Assembly (NCBI RefSeq): GCF_004327355.1
Contig: NZ_QJUM01000006.1
Coordinates: 1-64,000, forward strand
Direction of reading: 5' to 3'
Length of the DNA: 64,000 nucleotides
Origin: Phytopseudomonas dryadis
GTDB taxonomy: Bacteria; Pseudomonadota; Gammaproteobacteria; Pseudomonadales; Pseudomonadaceae
The notes under the pieces were generated by a model that worked only from the letters and a program-made list of their open reading frames with translations, was not told the DNA's origin and did no database searches. Positions within the stretch are counted from its first letter, which is position 1. Every line of letters begins with the position of its first letter. A program made the position numbers and the translations under genes. Positions 19,983 to 31,978 of the stretch are shown here, piece by piece.

Positions 19983-20088
19983 GGGAGCGTCTCCTTTAAG
20001 TCCGTTCAGTATTGGGACTGGAGCGCTTCGGCCATCGTTCAGGATAAATCTGCCCCTGCGGCCGTTGCGACCGCAGGGGAGAGGGCTT

Positions 20089-20232
20089 AGCAGGCCGTTG
20101 AAAAACGTAGGCGAGGCAGCCGATGCGAGGCAAAAACAGGCGAGAAAGCGGAGTTTACGTGCTGTAAATGAGCATTTTGAGCCTGTTTTTAACGAAGCAG
20201 CGGCAACGCAGGTAGTTTTTCAACAGCCTGCT
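20089..20232. repeat. 144-bp inverted-repeat element overlapping the braG stop
   Basis: The ends AGCAGGCCGTTGAAAAAC and GTTTTTCAACAGCCTGCT are near-perfect inverted repeats. The interior is also self-complementary (CAAAAACAGGC against GCCTGTTTTTAAC; GTTTACGTGCTGTAAATGAG in the middle). The right tip (CT at 20231-20232) overlaps the braG stop codon, read from the other strand. Elements with this GCAGGC-TGTTGAAAAAC tip are widespread between gammaproteobacterial genes, from memory. It could act as a bidirectional terminator for the bra operon. Confidence 0.8.
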
Positions 20233-20932
20233 AGCCGCCCAGGTAGGCGTCGCGCACCTTGGGATCGTTGAGCAGGTCGTGACCGCTGCCCTGCATCACG
20301 ATCCGGCCATTCTCCAGCACGTAGCCACGGTCGGCCAGCTTCAGCGCCTGGTTGGCGTTCTGCTCGACCAGGAACACGGTCACACCGTCCCGGCGCAGCT
20401 GTTCGATGATGTCGAAGATCTGCTGGATGATGATCGGCGCCAGGCCCAGGGACGGCTCGTCGAGCAGCAGCAGCTTGGGCTTGCTCATCAGCGCCCGGCC
20501 GATGGCGAGCATCTGCTGTTCGCCGCCGGACATGGTGCCGGCGCGCTGGACCAGGCGTTCCTTCAGGCGTGGGAACAGGTGCAGCACCTTGTCCAGTTGC
20601 GCCTGGTTGTCCGTCTTGCTGCCGAAGAAGCCGCCCATGGCCAGGTTTTCCTCGACGGTCAGGCGGGCGAACACGCGGCGGCCTTCCGGCACCACGGCGA
20701 TGCTCTTGCGCATGATCAGCGGGGTTTCCATGCCGACCAGTTCTTCGCCCTGGTAACGGATGCTGCCACTGGCCGCCTGCGGGTTGCCACAGAGGGTCAT
20801 CAACAGGGTGGACTTGCCGGCGCCGTTGGCACCGATCAGGGTGACGATCTCGCCCTGGCGCACTTCCACGCTGACGCCGTGCAGCGCCTGGATCTTGCCG
20901 TAGAAGGTGGAAACGTTGTCGAAATACAGCAT
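20231..20932 (-). CDS. braG: High-affinity branched-chain amino acid ABC transporter ATPase BraG/LivF
   Basis: This is the second ATPase of the leucine/isoleucine/valine importer, 233 residues. The Walker A is GANGAGKSTLL, the signature is MSGGEQQMLAIGRALM, and the Walker B is LLLLDEPSLGLAP; FLVEQNANQALKLADRGYVLENG is the LivF-specific tail. It is the last gene of braCDEFG, and its ATG shares a base with the braF stop (20932). A large palindrome overlaps its stop codon. Confidence 0.95.
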   Translation of the reverse strand: MLYFDNVSTFYGKIQALHGVSVEVRQGEIVTLIGANGAGKSTLLMTLCGNPQAASGSIRYQGEELVGMETPLIMRKSIAVVPEGRRVFARLTVEENLAMGGFFGSKTDNQAQLDKVLHLFPRLKERLVQRAGTMSGGEQQMLAIGRALMSKPKLLLLDEPSLGLAPIIIQQIFDIIEQLRRDGVTVFLVEQNANQALKLADRGYVLENGRIVMQGSGHDLLNDPKVRDAYLGG

Positions 20933-21695
20933 TACGCTTCCCCCAGGTAGGCTTTGATCACGTCCGGATTGTCGCGGATCTGCTGCGGTGTGCCGTTCGC
21001 CAGGGGCGTGCCCTGGTTGATCACGAAGATATGGTCGGAAATGCTCATGACCAGTTTCATGTCGTGTTCGATCAACAGCACGGTGACGTTGTGTTCGTCG
21101 CGTAGCATGCCGATCAGCGCTTTCAGGTCGTCGGTCTCGCGCGGGTTGAGGCCGGCTGCCGGCTCGTCGAGCATGAGAATGCTCGGGCGGGTCATCATGC
21201 AGCGGGCGATTTCCAGGCGGCGTTGCTGGCCGTAGGCCAGAGTGCCGGCGGTGCGGTTGGCGAATTCGGTCAGGTTGACCTGCTCCAGCCAGTGCGCCGC
21301 GTAGTCCATGGCCTCGCGTTCGCTGCGGCGGAACGCCGGGGTCTTGAACAGGCCGGAGAGGAAGTTGGTGTTGATGTGGCGGTGCTGGGCGACCAGCAGG
21401 TTTTCCACGGCGGTCATTTCCTTGAACAGGCGAACGTTCTGGAAGGTACGCACCACGCCCTTGCGGGCGATCTTGTGGCCCGGCAGGCCTTCGATCTGCT
21501 CGCCATCGAGGCGGATACTGCCCGAGGTCGGCTTGTAGAAGCCGGTCAGGCAGTTGAACACCGTGGTCTTGCCGGCGCCGTTCGGGCCGATCATCGACAC
21601 AACCTGTTTTTCATTGACCGTGAGGCTGACCCCGTTGACGGCCAGCAGGCCGCCAAAACGCATGGACAGGCCGCTCACTTCGAGAATCGGGCGGC

Positions 21696-21699
<4 letters not shown>
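20932..21699 (-). CDS. braF: Branched-chain amino acid ABC transporter ATPase BraF/LivG
   Basis: This is a 255-residue cytoplasmic ATPase partner of BraG. The Walker A is [12 protein letters not shown], the signature is [15 protein letters not shown], and the Walker B is [37 protein letters not shown] is typical of LivG. Its start overlaps the braE stop by four bases (ATGA, 21696-21699), implying translational coupling. Confidence 0.95.
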
Positions 21700-23875
<2,176 letters not shown>

Positions 23876-23950
23876 TGCCTAACTCCTGGGTCGTCGCGCA
23901 CGGCAGCGCTTGTGGCGCAGCGCGAAACCGGAATTCTTTCGATAGACAAA

Positions 23951-23971
23951 GCCCACTGCGCGGCAGTGGGC
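23951..23971 (-). terminator. Intercistronic attenuator hairpin between braC and braD
   Basis: GCCCACTGC (23951-23959) and GCAGTGGGC (23963-23971) form a perfect 9-bp stem with a 3-base loop, about 20 bp after the braC stop. Read on the minus strand it is followed by TTTGTCT. A partial terminator here would give more binding protein than membrane subunits, as is common in such operons. Confidence 0.75.
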
Positions 23972-23991
23972 TTGGGTTCAGGCGGGGGGGC

Positions 23992-25113
23992 TTACTTGGC
24001 TTCGGACTTGCTGCCGTCCTGGTGCCATTCGTAGACCACGAAGCTGAAGTCCTTCAGGTCGCCCTTCTCGTCGAAGCCGAGGGTGCCGGTCGGGGTGTCG
24101 AAGGTGTTGGCGCGCAGGGCGGCCGCTACTTCGGCGGTGTCGGTGCTACCCGCTTTTTCGATACCTTCGGCGATGACCTGAACGGCGGCATAGGCCGGGA
24201 ACACGAACGGGCCGCTCGGGTCTTCGTTCTTGGCCTTGAAGGCTTCCACCAGGGCCTGGTTCTTCGGATCCTGGTCGAAGGATTGCGGCAGGGTCACCAG
24301 CATGCCTTCGGAAGCCGGGCCGGCGATGGCCGAGATTTCCTTGTTGCCGACGCCTTCCGGGCCCATGAAGCGAACGTCCAGGCCTTTTTCCTTGGACTGA
24401 CGCAGCAGCAGGCCCAGTTCCGGGTGGTAGCCGCCGTAGTAGACGAAATCCACGCCCTGCTGCTTGAGTTTGGCGATCAGCGAGGAGAAGTCCTTGTCGC
24501 CGGCGTTGATGCCTTCGAACAGGCCGACTTTCACGCCCTTGGCTTCCAGGGTCTGCTTGACCGCGGTGGCGATGCCTTCACCGTACTGCTGCTTGTCGTG
24601 GATGACGGCGACGTTCTTCGGCTTGACGTGATCCGCGATGAAGTTGCCGGCGGTCGGGCCCTGCAGGCTGTCCAGACCGATGGTGCGGAAGATCAGCTCG
24701 TAGCCACGGGCGGTGATTTCCGGGCTGGTGGCGGCCGCGGTGATCATCAGGATGCCTTCGTCTTCGTAGATGTCCGAAGCCGGCTGAGTGGAGCTGGAGC
24801 ACAGGTGACCGACCACGAACTTGATGTTGTCGTTGACGATCTTGTTGGCGACGGCGACGGCCTGTTTCGGGTCGCAGGCATCGTCGTAGACCACGCCTTC
24901 GAGTTGCGCGCCATTGACGCCGCCGGCCTTGTTGATCTGCTCGATGGCCATCTTGGCGCCCACGAACTGCATTTCGCCGTACTGGGCGACGGCGCCGGTG
25001 ACGGGGCCGGCCAGACCGATCCTGATGGTGTCGGCGGCGACCGAATAGCTGGCTGCGCCGGCCAGGGCCATGGCGGCGAACAGTTTGGAAATCTGCTTAG
25101 TAGCCTTGTTCAT
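23992..25113 (-). CDS. braC: Branched-chain amino acid periplasmic binding protein BraC
   Basis: This is a 373-residue periplasmic receptor for Leu, Ile, Val and probably Ala/Thr. The signal peptide (MNKATKQISKLFAAMALAGA...SVAAD) is cleaved near residue 26. The mature protein shows IRIGLAGPVTGAVAQYGE, VYDDACDPKQAVAVANKIVND, VVGHLCSSSTQPASDIYEDEG and FVYYGGYHPELGLLLRQ, all of the LivJ/BraC family. ATG 25113 gives a proper signal peptide. It heads the bra operon and is followed by an attenuator-like hairpin. Confidence 0.96.
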   Translation of the reverse strand: MNKATKQISKLFAAMALAGAASYSVAADTIRIGLAGPVTGAVAQYGEMQFVGAKMAIEQINKAGGVNGAQLEGVVYDDACDPKQAVAVANKIVNDNIKFVVGHLCSSSTQPASDIYEDEGILMITAAATSPEITARGYELIFRTIGLDSLQGPTAGNFIADHVKPKNVAVIHDKQQYGEGIATAVKQTLEAKGVKVGLFEGINAGDKDFSSLIAKLKQQGVDFVYYGGYHPELGLLLRQSKEKGLDVRFMGPEGVGNKEISAIAGPASEGMLVTLPQSFDQDPKNQALVEAFKAKNEDPSGPFVFPAYAAVQVIAEGIEKAGSTDTAEVAAALRANTFDTPTGTLGFDEKGDLKDFSFVVYEWHQDGSKSEAK

Positions 25114-25213
25114 AGTGCTCCACTCTGTTGTGTTCATATTTTTGTAGTTCTGGCGGCCAAAGCTGCAGAACCGGAAACGACTCTCCGGCCCTGTCCCCAA
25201 CGCTAGCCCGGCA

Positions 25214-25229
25214 ACTGTACCGATACAGT
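25214..25229. promoter_or_regulatory. ACTGTA-N4-TACAGT palindrome upstream of braC
   Basis: ACTGTACCGATACAGT is an interrupted palindrome with perfect 6-bp arms, about 100 bp before braC and 190 bp before the divergent DUF2288 gene. Palindromes of this form are typical of dimeric regulator operators; MocR/GntR-like sites look similar. The regulator is not identified. Confidence 0.45.
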
Positions 25230-25421
25230 GTAGAGCGCTGCTTCGCGCCTTGGAAAGTCGGCTGTCGGGGGCGAAAGGCGGGAGTGTCGCTTAATTGCAA
25301 TAAACGTATAGAAAAACGGCGCGTTCTGTCCGATAACTCGAAGATCGCGGACTTGCTCGCCTGGCCCTCGACGTTATCATGGCCGCCGATCGAAAAAACC
25401 GGCCAGCGCACGGAACTCACC

Positions 25422-25727
25422 ATGAATGAACAACCTAGCACCCTCTATGCCAAACTGCTTGGCGAGACGGCCCCGATACGCTGGCAGGAATTGCAGCCGT
25501 TCTTCGCCCGGGGCGTGCTGCTCTGGGTCGACAGCGCGCAGGATCTGGTCGCCGTGGCCGAAGCCCTGGCCGAGAACCAGCGCCAGACGGTCGCGCAGTG
25601 GCTGGATGGCGGCATCGTCGCGGCCCTGGACGATAGCCGGGCGGACGATCTGCTGAACCGCGATCCACAACTGTGGGCGGTGGTGGTCGCGCCGTGGGTT
25701 CTGGTGCAGGAGCGCGCTGAAAAGTAG
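25422..25727 (+). CDS. DUF2288 family protein
   Basis: This is a 101-residue cytoplasmic protein matching the DUF2288 pattern: TLYAKLLGETAPIRWQELQPFFARGVLLWV, then a helical middle, ending WAVVVAPWVLVQERAEK. The function is unknown. The ATG at 25422 is taken as the start because the conserved part begins there, although the frame stays open upstream. It stands divergent from braC across a 308-bp gap that holds the ACTGTA palindrome. Confidence 0.82.
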   Translation: MNEQPSTLYAKLLGETAPIRWQELQPFFARGVLLWVDSAQDLVAVAEALAENQRQTVAQWLDGGIVAALDDSRADDLLNRDPQLWAVVVAPWVLVQERAEK

Positions 25728-25922
25728 CACGGCCTGGCTTGACCACTCTGCAACAGGCATCTCCAGCCGCGTTTGGCTGAATGGCATGACTGTTTTTGGT
25801 GCGTCACGTGATCCCTTTTCGTGCGTTAGTGGGTTGGGATCATCGCCGGGCATCGCTGTCTATGCTGAGGAGCCGGAACGCGATTGGCGTCCCGGGCAAC
25901 CCTTCAGCACAGGAGTCTGCAC

Positions 25923-26291
25923 ATGTTCGAGCCCGGCCATTTATTTCGCGGCAACAGCGTGGCGACGGGTGACATCCCCACCTATGCCATCGACCTGCAT
26001 TACGACGTGCGCCAGGATGCGGCCGAAGGGCCGATGTTGCACATGAACCTCAAGGGCGAGATCGCGGGTGCCGCGTTCGACGAGTCGTTCGAACTGCACC
26101 GCGACACCGCCTTCAACTTCGCCAGCGTGGTCAGCCGGCTGGCCCACAAGCACGGCCTGCCCACCAGCGTGGTACTGATCAGCCACGAACACGAAGAATT
26201 CGACCTGATGTTCGAGGACATCCGTCAGCGCCTGGGCGCCCACAGTGGCGACCCGGTCAATCTCGATCATCTGCAGCGCGACGGCCTCTGA
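25923..26291 (+). CDS. DUF5064 family protein
   Basis: This is a 122-residue soluble protein starting MFEPGHLFRGN, preceded by AGGAG 7-8 bases before the ATG. It contains DLHYDVRQ, MLHMNLKGEIAG and VLISHEHEEFDLMFEDIRQRLG. It resembles the DUF5064 group of short Pseudomonas proteins, a family assignment from memory. No catalytic motif or membrane segment is seen. It lies 62 bp upstream of the isomerase gene on the same strand and might be cotranscribed with it. Confidence 0.75.
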   Translation: MFEPGHLFRGNSVATGDIPTYAIDLHYDVRQDAAEGPMLHMNLKGEIAGAAFDESFELHRDTAFNFASVVSRLAHKHGLPTSVVLISHEHEEFDLMFEDIRQRLGAHSGDPVNLDHLQRDGL

Positions 26292-26353
26292 CCGGCGTGC
26301 AGGCACGGGAGTGACGGGGTAACCTGCGCTTTTGACCGGCCGGGAGGTACCCC

Positions 26354-27139
26354 ATGAAGCTGTCCGCCAACCTGTCGCTGCTGTTCGACGACCAGCCGCT
26401 GCTCGATAGAATCGTGGCTGCCGCTGCCGCGGGCTTCGATGGCGTGGAGATCCAGTTTCCCTATGAAGTGCCGGCCATTCGCCTGAAAGAGGCGCTGGAG
26501 CGGGCCGGCATGCCGCTGGTGCTGATCAATTTCCCGGGTGGCGACTTCGTCCAGGGCGGGCCCGGCCTGGCCGCGGTGCCGGAGCGCCAGGCCGACTTCG
26601 ACGCGGCGCTGCAGCAAGCGCTGACCTACGCCGCCATGGTGCGCCCGCTGTTCGTCAATGTGCTGCCCGGCAGGCTGGCCGACGGTGTCGAACGGCAACA
26701 GGCGCTGGCGACCCTGGTCGACAACCTGCGCCGGGCCGCGCAGGCCTTTCAGACGCTGGGTATCGGCGTGCTCAGCGAGGCGATCAACCCGCTGGACATG
26801 CCCGGATTCCTGATCAACACCCCGGCGCAGTTGCAGGCGTTGCTGCAGGCTGTCGATCATCCCAATTTCCAGGCCCAGTACGACCTCTACCACATGGCGC
26901 GCCAGGGGCTGGAGCTGCGCGAGGGCATCGAGCGGCTGCGTGGGCGCATCGGCCATGTGCAGTTCGCCGACCATCCGGGACGTGGCGCGCCCGGCACTGG
27001 CGAGGTCGACTTCGGGGCGGTGCTGGCGGCGCTGCGCGACAGCGGCTATGGCGGCTGGCTTGGCGCCGAGTACCGCCCCGTAGGGGGCGATACCCGCGCC
27101 AGCCTGGGCTGGATGCCCGCCTGGCGGGATTTCAGCTAG
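26354..27139 (+). CDS. hyi: Hydroxypyruvate isomerase-like TIM-barrel enzyme
   Basis: This is a 261-residue member of the AP-endonuclease-2-type TIM-barrel family, close to Hyi, which interconverts hydroxypyruvate and tartronate semialdehyde in glyoxylate metabolism. The expected metal-ligand regions are present: LSEAINPLDMPGFL (Glu), AQYDLYHM (Asp), HVQFADHPGRGAPGTGEVDF (Gln and substrate loop) and WLGAEYRPVGGDT (Glu). The AGGTACCCC ribosome site precedes ATG 26354. It lacks the usual gcl-glxR neighbours. Its TAG stop (27137-27139) is part of the CTAG where a miniature IS630-type element begins. Confidence 0.85.
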   Translation: MKLSANLSLLFDDQPLLDRIVAAAAAGFDGVEIQFPYEVPAIRLKEALERAGMPLVLINFPGGDFVQGGPGLAAVPERQADFDAALQQALTYAAMVRPLFVNVLPGRLADGVERQQALATLVDNLRRAAQAFQTLGIGVLSEAINPLDMPGFLINTPAQLQALLQAVDHPNFQAQYDLYHMARQGLELREGIERLRGRIGHVQFADHPGRGAPGTGEVDFGAVLAALRDSGYGGWLGAEYRPVGGDTRASLGWMPAWRDFS

Positions 27140-27382
27140 TGCCACATCACAGATCAAATGTCGTATCCGAGCGAACGGGCTGAATGGTTGCTCAAAGGCG
27201 GAAGCGGACGGCCGATAAGAGCGCTAGAGGCTGGAGGCTGAACGACAAGCAAACCGCATAGGCTCTCTCGTCCAGCTTTCCAGCCTCAAGCGCTTTTGAT
27301 CGAAGGCCGAAGGCCGCTTTCGCCTTATGGCTGCCATCCCCCATTCGCGGCCTCGGGCGCATGACCGTTGTCGCGATACTAG
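27136..27382. repeat. 247-bp IS630-type miniature element between two convergent stop codons
   Basis: The element fills the whole gap between the convergent hyi and opgH genes. The left end is CTAGTGCCACATCACAGATCAAATGTCG, shown here as CTAGTGCC...ATCAAATGTCG. The right end, read inward, is CTAGTATCGCGAC, close to the IS630-family tip CTAGTGTCGCG. Both terminal CTAGs contain a stop codon: TAG of hyi at 27137-27139 and TAG of opgH at 27379-27381 (minus strand). The interior holds one copy of the dispersed GCGCTAGAGGCTGGAGGCTG palindrome. It has no coding capacity. Confidence 0.7.
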
Positions 27383-29970
27383 CCCCCCTGATTCACCAGC
27401 GGCGGGGTGATGCCGACGTTGGGCAGCCTGAGCTCGAGTCCGGCCTGATCCGTCGGCCTGGACGACGCCTGGTTATAGGCGTGGCGCCAGAGCGGGTGCT
27501 GCTCGGCCTGCTGCCACAGGTGGGCGTGCAGGCGCGCCAGCAGCACCGGGTCGCTGAGCAGCGCCAGCTTGCTCTTGCCATCCAGTTTCTTCGGCCCCAG
27601 TTGCAGGGCTTGTTGCAGCGAGCGCTGGCGCGCCTGTTCGAGCAGCGGGGCGTCGCCGTGGCGGGCCGTGGCCATGGCGCAGGCCAGGGCGTTGGGGAAC
27701 GGACGCAGCACGGCTTCGATGAAGCCATTCTCCAGCGCATGCTCGCGGTTGTGGCGGGTGTAGGCGTAGGTGGACAGCAGCTCCTGGGGCGGATTCGACT
27801 CCTCGGGAATCAGGAACAGCTTGCCGCGCTTGCTGCTCAGGCCGAGGCTCAGGCGGCTGGAGAACACCGACACCGGGATCGACAGCATCAGCGACACCAC
27901 GATCGGCGCCAGCCACCACAGGAAGTTCGGGTCGAGCCAGGCCACGCCGGCCGTCCAGAGCATGCCCAGCAAGGTCTGCCAGCCGTGCCGGCGCACGGCA
28001 TCGCCCCAGGTGGTGACGCCGTTGTCGCGCTGTGGCGAGTTCCAGGTGGCCGACCAGCCGAGAAAGGCGGCGGTGACGAACATGGTATGAAAGAGCATGC
28101 GCACCGGCGCCAGCAGCACCGAGAAGAGCATCTCCAGCAGCATGCTCAGGGTCACCTTGAAGGCGCCGCCGAACTCGCGGGCGCCCTTGATCCAGATCAG
28201 CATCACGCTGAGCAGTTTGGGCAGGAACAGCAGGGTCAGGGTGGTGGAGAACAGGGCGATGGCCTTTTCCGGATTCCAGCGCGGCCACACCGGGAACAAC
28301 TGGCCGGGCACCAGGAAGTACTGCGGCTCCATCAGCGTGTGGGTGGCCAGCAGGGCGGTGGACAGCAGCAGGAAGAGGAACCACAGCGGCGCCGACAGGT
28401 AGGACATCACCCCGGTGAGGAACACCGCGCGGTGCACCGGGTGCATACCCTTGACCAGGAACAGGCGGAAGTTCATCAGGTTGCCGTGGCACCAGCGGCG
28501 GTCACGCTGCAGTTCGTCGATCAGGTTGGGCGGCAGCTCCTCGTAGCTGCCGGGCAGGTCGTAGGCGATCCATACGCCCCAGCCGGCGCGGCGCATCAGC
28601 GAGGCTTCGACGAAGTCGTGGGAGAGGATGGCGCCGGCGAACGAGCCCGTGCCCGGCAGCGGTGCCAGGGCGCAGTGGTCGATGAAGGGCTGCATGCGGA
28701 TGATCGCGTTGTGGCCCCAGTAGTGCGATTCGCCCAGTTGCCAGAAGTGCAGGCCGGCGGTGAACAGCGGGCCGTAGGCGCGGGTGGCGAACTGCTGCAG
28801 GCGCGCATAGAGGGTGTTCATGCCGGCGGCCTTGGGCGAGGTCTGGATGATGCCGGCCTGGGGGTTGGCCTCCATCAGGCGCACCAGCTTGGTCAGGCAT
28901 TCGCCGCTCATCACGCTGTCGGCGTCGAGCACCACCATGTAGCGGTAGTCGCTGCCCCAGCGGCGGCAGAAGTCGTCGATGTTGCCGCTCTTGCGCTTCA
29001 CCCGGCGCCGGCGGCGGCGGTAGAAGATGCGGCCGAAACCCTTGGTCTCCTGGCACAGCTCCAGCCAGGCGCGCTGTTCGGCGACGGCGATGTCGGCATC
29101 GCCGGTGTCGCTGAGGACGAAGAAATCGAATCGATCCAGCTCGCCGGAAGCCGCCACCGATTCGTAGGTGGCGCGCAGGCCGGCGAACACCCGGGGCACG
29201 TCCTCGTTGCAGATCGGCATGATGATCGCGGTGCGGGCCTGGGCATCGATCGGTTCGTCGCCGGCGCTGCTGCCGGAAATGCCATAGCGATCGTAGCCGC
29301 GCAGCAGCTCCCAGAAGCCCATCAGGGCCGTCCAGAAGCCGGCCGACACCCAGCAGAACAGCAGGGAGAACAGCGCCAGGATGCTGCCCTGGACGACATA
29401 GGGCAGTACCTGGATCAGGCTTTCCTGCCAGCCCTGCTCGATGACTTCCTGCAGGTTGATCAGCGCCCAGCCCTGGTAGGGCAGGATGCTGTTCATGTAC
29501 CAGGTGGCCACGGCGGTCTGGCCGAGCATCAGCAGTAGCAGGACGAAGCGCCGCAGCGACCCGACCCGGCGCCAGCGCGCCGGCTCCAGCTGGCGGGTGG
29601 GCGGACGCGGCGGGTTGCGCTTGCCGGTCAGGCTGCGCCAGGCCCGCACCAGGACATTGGTGCGCCACGGCTCGGGGATCACCTTGGTGCGGCGCAGCGG
29701 CGGCGTGGCCTTGAGCAGGGTACGGCCGGCCGCATCCAGCGACAGCAGTCCGGTGTCTTCCAGGGATTCGCCGGCGCCGAGGTTGATGCGCCGCGTGACC
29801 GAGCCGTGCACGGCCTGTTCGACATCGACGGATCGCTCCACCGGCTGGCCGCCCAGGCGCTGGTGCAGCTCCGTGAAGTCGCCGCTGCTGGCCAGTTCCT
29901 CGCGCTCACTGGCCGTCAGGGGAAGGCTGTGGACATACTCGCTCAGGGCGGACGGCTCGGTGCTTTTCAT
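27379..29970 (-). CDS. opgH: Glucans biosynthesis glucosyltransferase OpgH/MdoH
   Basis: This is an inner-membrane GT2 glucosyltransferase of 863 residues that makes the beta-1,2-glucan backbone of osmoregulated periplasmic glucans from UDP-glucose. Multiple membrane helices flank a cytoplasmic catalytic domain with [16 protein letters not shown], the DxD-type [38 protein letters not shown] and the [13 protein letters not shown] box. Its start overlaps the opgG stop by four bases (ATGA, 29967-29970). The TAG stop lies in the CTAG that ends the miniature element. Confidence 0.96.
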   Translation of the reverse strand: MKSTEPSALSEYVHSLPLTASEREELASSGDFTELHQRLGGQPVERSVDVEQAVHGSVTRRINLGAGESLEDTGLLSLDAAGRTLLKATPPLRRTKVIPEPWRTNVLVRAWRSLTGKRNPPRPPTRQLEPARWRRVGSLRRFVLLLLMLGQTAVATWYMNSILPYQGWALINLQEVIEQGWQESLIQVLPYVVQGSILALFSLLFCWVSAGFWTALMGFWELLRGYDRYGISGSSAGDEPIDAQARTAIIMPICNEDVPRVFAGLRATYESVAASGELDRFDFFVLSDTGDADIAVAEQRAWLELCQETKGFGRIFYRRRRRRVKRKSGNIDDFCRRWGSDYRYMVVLDADSVMSGECLTKLVRLMEANPQAGIIQTSPKAAGMNTLYARLQQFATRAYGPLFTAGLHFWQLGESHYWGHNAIIRMQPFIDHCALAPLPGTGSFAGAILSHDFVEASLMRRAGWGVWIAYDLPGSYEELPPNLIDELQRDRRWCHGNLMNFRLFLVKGMHPVHRAVFLTGVMSYLSAPLWFLFLLLSTALLATHTLMEPQYFLVPGQLFPVWPRWNPEKAIALFSTTLTLLFLPKLLSVMLIWIKGAREFGGAFKVTLSMLLEMLFSVLLAPVRMLFHTMFVTAAFLGWSATWNSPQRDNGVTTWGDAVRRHGWQTLLGMLWTAGVAWLDPNFLWWLAPIVVSLMLSIPVSVFSSRLSLGLSSKRGKLFLIPEESNPPQELLSTYAYTRHNREHALENGFIEAVLRPFPNALACAMATARHGDAPLLEQARQRSLQQALQLGPKKLDGKSKLALLSDPVLLARLHAHLWQQAEQHPLWRHAYNQASSRPTDQAGLELRLPNVGITPPLVNQGG

Positions 29971-31553
29971 TGGGCGGTAACCGTGTTGGGCGGGAGTTGA
30001 TAGCTCCAGGTCTCGCTCAGGGTCTTGTCACCCTCGACCAGAGCCGCACGCATTTCGACCGGTTGTTTGGGATCCTTGACGTTCAGACGCAGCGTCAGGC
30101 GCCAGCCCTTGGTCTGTGGGTTGTATTGCAGCACGTTGTCCAGCAGTTCGGCATTGTCGCTGACGCTGACCTGGGAGGTCACCGCGGCGTCAGCCGGCAG
30201 TTCGGCCAGCACCGGGCCCTGGAAATCCACCAGCAGGGCGGTGCTGCCGTCGAGCTTGCGGATCAGGTTGGCCTGCTTGACTTCACCGGGGCTGCGCATG
30301 GTCTGCTTGACCCAGGCGGTGTGCTCGTCGAGCAGGGCGGGTTCGTCCAGTGTCCAGCGCATGCGGTAGTCGAACTGCATCGGCTCGCCGGGCTTGGGCT
30401 GCTCGTCCGGGCTCCAGAAGGCGACGATGTTGTCGTTGGTCTCATCCGGCGTGGGGATTTCCACCAGCTCGATCTTGCCCTTGCCCCATTCTCCCTTGGG
30501 TTCGATCCAGGCGCTGGGCCGCTGCTCGTAGCGATCCTCGAGGTCTTCGTACTGCGAGAAATCGCGACCCCGCTGGAGCAGGCCGAAGCCTTTCGGGTTA
30601 TCCACCTGGAAGGTGCTCACCGCGAGGTTCTGCGGGTTGTTCAGCGGGCGCCAGATGCGCTCGTCGCTGCCGGTATGGATGGCCAGGCCGTTGGAGTCGT
30701 GCAGGGCCGGGCGGTAGTTGGGCTTGCTCGGGTACTGGTTGGGGCCATAGAGGTACATGCTGGTGAGGGGGGCGATGCCCAGCTTGTTGACGTTGTCGCG
30801 CAGGAACACCCGCGACTGCACGTCGACCACTGCATCCTTGCCGGGGCGCAGGATGAAGCGGTAGGCGCCGGTGGCGCGTGGCGAGTCGAGCAGGGCGAAG
30901 ATCACCAGGTGCTTGTCTTCCGGCTTCGGCCGTTCGATCCAGAACTCGCGGAAATAGGGGAATTCCTCGCCGCTGGGCAGGGCGGTGTCCATGGCCAGGC
31001 CGCGCGCCGACAGGCCGTAGACCTGGTCCTTGCCGATCACCCGGAAATAGCTGGCGCCGAGCAGGCTCATGATCTCGTCCGACTGGCCCTTGACGTTGAT
31101 CGGGTACATCACCCGAAAGCCGGCGTAACCCAGCTTGCTGTCGGCATCCTCGCTGATCTTGAGGTCGCCGAAGTCGAAGCGCTCGGGGTCGTACTCGATC
31201 TCGCGAACACTGGTGGCGGTCACTTCATTGAGTTTGACCGGTGTGTCGAAGTGCATGCCCTGGTGATAGAAGCTCAGCTTGAAGGGGGTCTTGCGGTCGT
31301 GCCATTCGTACTTGTCTTCCCGGGAGGTGATCTTCTGGTAGTCGGCGAACTGTAACTCGCGGAATTCGGTGGGCAGGTTGCTGGTCGGCGCCACGAAGGG
31401 TTTTTCCCAGAGTTCCTTGGCCCGGGCAGCCACGTCATCGAGCGAAAATGCCTGCGCCTGAGCGGCACCGAACAGCGAGGCCATGCAAACCAGGCACAGC
31501 GCGGCTGGAAGCATGCTGTGGCGAACAGATGCCTTGACGGTAGTGAGGATCAC
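29967..31553 (-). CDS. opgG: Glucan biosynthesis protein G, OpgG/MdoG
   Basis: This periplasmic protein is needed for OPG backbone assembly, probably for branching. It has 528 residues. A GTG start at 31553 is chosen because GGAGG lies 5 bases upstream; an ATG at 31604 in frame lacks a site. The signal peptide [23 protein letters not shown] is followed by [21 protein letters not shown], the typical mature start of OpgG. Further family sequence includes [49 protein letters not shown] and [20 protein letters not shown]. It is the first gene of the opgGH operon. Confidence 0.95.
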   Translation of the reverse strand: MILTTVKASVRHSMLPAALCLVCMASLFGAAQAQAFSLDDVAARAKELWEKPFVAPTSNLPTEFRELQFADYQKITSREDKYEWHDRKTPFKLSFYHQGMHFDTPVKLNEVTATSVREIEYDPERFDFGDLKISEDADSKLGYAGFRVMYPINVKGQSDEIMSLLGASYFRVIGKDQVYGLSARGLAMDTALPSGEEFPYFREFWIERPKPEDKHLVIFALLDSPRATGAYRFILRPGKDAVVDVQSRVFLRDNVNKLGIAPLTSMYLYGPNQYPSKPNYRPALHDSNGLAIHTGSDERIWRPLNNPQNLAVSTFQVDNPKGFGLLQRGRDFSQYEDLEDRYEQRPSAWIEPKGEWGKGKIELVEIPTPDETNDNIVAFWSPDEQPKPGEPMQFDYRMRWTLDEPALLDEHTAWVKQTMRSPGEVKQANLIRKLDGSTALLVDFQGPVLAELPADAAVTSQVSVSDNAELLDNVLQYNPQTKGWRLTLRLNVKDPKQPVEMRAALVEGDKTLSETWSYQLPPNTVTAQ

Positions 31554-31663
31554 GGATCCCTCCAGAAAAACGATAAGAATAAAGCGGCCTGCTCGGCCGA
31601 ACATTTCTTTCCGACCGTTGCTCGCCCAGATGATTCCGGTGAATTTTCCTGGCTCGCCGTCCT

Positions 31664-31975
31664 TGGCGCAAGCGACGTTAGAGCCGTTGCCGGTTATTTT
31701 TTATGGGCTTATCGCACTTTTGGCCCTCACCCCCGACCCCTCTCCCGGAGGGCGAGGGGTGAAGAGCGATGGCGTTTGTTTTGGCCTGCCACCCTTGGCG
31801 CAAGCGGCATTAAAGCCGTTGCCGGTTATTTTTTATGGGTTTATCGCACTTTGGCCCTCACCCCCCCCCGGCCCCTCTCCCGGAGGGCGAGGGGTGAACA
31901 GCGACGGCGTTTGTTTCGCCTGTCGCCTGTGGCGCAAGCGGCATCAGGAAACGCTCCCGGCGACTTTTCATTGCC
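31664..31975. repeat. Two and a third tandem copies of a 132-134 bp unit
   Basis: Units begin with TGGCGCAAGCG at 31664, 31796 and 31930. The first two share GAGCCGTTGCCGGTTATTTTTTATGGG, shown here in part as CCGTTGCCGGTTATTTTTTA, then the REP-like CCCTCACCCC...CCCCTCTCCCGGAGGGCGAGGGG and GCGTTTG. The third copy is truncated after about 45 bp. The array fills the 425-bp gap between the opgG start and the acyltransferase 3' end; no gene is seen in it. The CCTCTCCCGGAGGGCGAGGG core is itself a hairpin. Confidence 0.85.
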
Positions 31976-31978
31976 AGC

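Noticed and set aside
27361..29538. 725-codon plus-strand open frame antisense to opgH
   Set aside because: Low-complexity His/Gln/Gly/Arg-rich shadow of a GC-rich gene; opgH has the full family motifs.
31664..31975. CRISPR-like array
   Set aside because: The repeats are long, adjoin without spacers, and there are no cas genes.
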